From Alphaproteobacteria bacterium UBA3307 (GTDB lineage Bacteria; Pseudomonadota; Alphaproteobacteria; RF32; CAG-239), in NCBI GenBank assembly GCA_002361365.1, contig DEST01000047.1, positions 1 through 5,772 of the forward strand: DNA of 5,772 nucleotides, read 5' to 3'. Of this stretch, positions 5,670-5,772 are shown in pieces; the first letter of the stretch is position 1, and each line of letters starts with the position of its first letter. The position numbers were made by a program, and so were the translations under genes. Under the pieces are notes generated by a model that was not told the DNA's origin, did not search any database, and saw only the letters and a program-made list of their open reading frames with translations.

Positions 5670-5772
5670 ATGAGTAAAGAAGAATTGATTGAGCTGACCG
5701 GAGAAGTGGTCGAAAAATTGCCTAATGCCATGTTTAGAGTAAAACTCGAAAACGGAGTGGAGATTTTGGCGC
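5670..5772 (+). CDS. infA: Translation initiation factor IF-1 (partial, C-terminus beyond the window)
   Basis: The first 34 residues are visible, starting MSKEELIELTGEVVE and containing LPNAMFRVKLENG, the start of the S1/OB-fold of IF-1. IF-1 binds the A site of the 30S ribosomal subunit and helps IF-2 and IF-3 place the initiator tRNA. The full protein is normally about 72 residues, so roughly half is missing. TAGAGG lies six bases before the ATG. The sequence is close to alphaproteobacterial IF-1, agreeing with the neighbouring truA. Confidence 0.95.
   Translation, partial: MSKEELIELTGEVVEKLPNAMFRVKLENGVEILA

Overview
The window appears to contain DNA of two different origins that meet inside a tRNA gene. 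Positions 1 to about 670 are extremely AT-rich: the first 180 bases hold only 36 G/C. They carry the start of a minus-strand gene for an M16-peptidase-like protein of the YfmF type, a family typical of Bacillota and related low-GC Gram-positives. From the middle of the tRNA onward, GC is clearly higher (about one third in the integrase, about 40% in sampled aquaporin/flavodiiron sequence). The TruA and IF-1 proteins there look alphaproteobacterial, for example the TruA stretch CQAKSPLKTLDKL and the IF-1 start EELIE..G.V.E.LPNAMFRVKL. My best reading is a contig from an uncultured, low-GC, probably anaerobic alphaproteobacterium, joined at its left end to Bacillota-like DNA. An assembly chimera is more likely than a natural junction.

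Layout from left to right: (1) 1-589, minus, truncated M16-like gene; (2) 612-650, a perfect inverted repeat holding two divergent -10 boxes; (3) 670-754, plus, tRNA-Leu(CAA) whose acceptor-stem halves do not pair, followed by a hairpin terminator; (4) 947-2533, plus, a tyrosine recombinase with its catalytic residues intact but a short N-terminus; (5) 2513-2545, a strong minus-strand terminator overlapping the end of the integrase gene; (6) 2569-3429, minus, an AqpZ-type aquaporin with a metallothionein-like Cys-rich tail followed by an Arg/Gly/Pro tail; (7) 3505-4713, minus, a class A flavodiiron protein; (8) 4714-4832, a divergent promoter region; (9) 4833-5573, plus, truA; (10) 5670 to the window end, plus, the start of infA.

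The flavodiiron and aquaporin genes are co-directional, 75 bp apart, and probably form one transcription unit. It runs from the promoter near 4771 to the terminator near 2513. The first product reduces O2 to water (or NO to N2O). The second is a water channel whose likely cytoplasmic tail carries 14 cysteines in CxC and CC patterns. A link between O2/ROS defence, metal binding and water or peroxide flux is a hypothesis only. The aquaporin tail is the most unusual protein feature. The hybrid tRNA is the most important caution for anyone using this contig.
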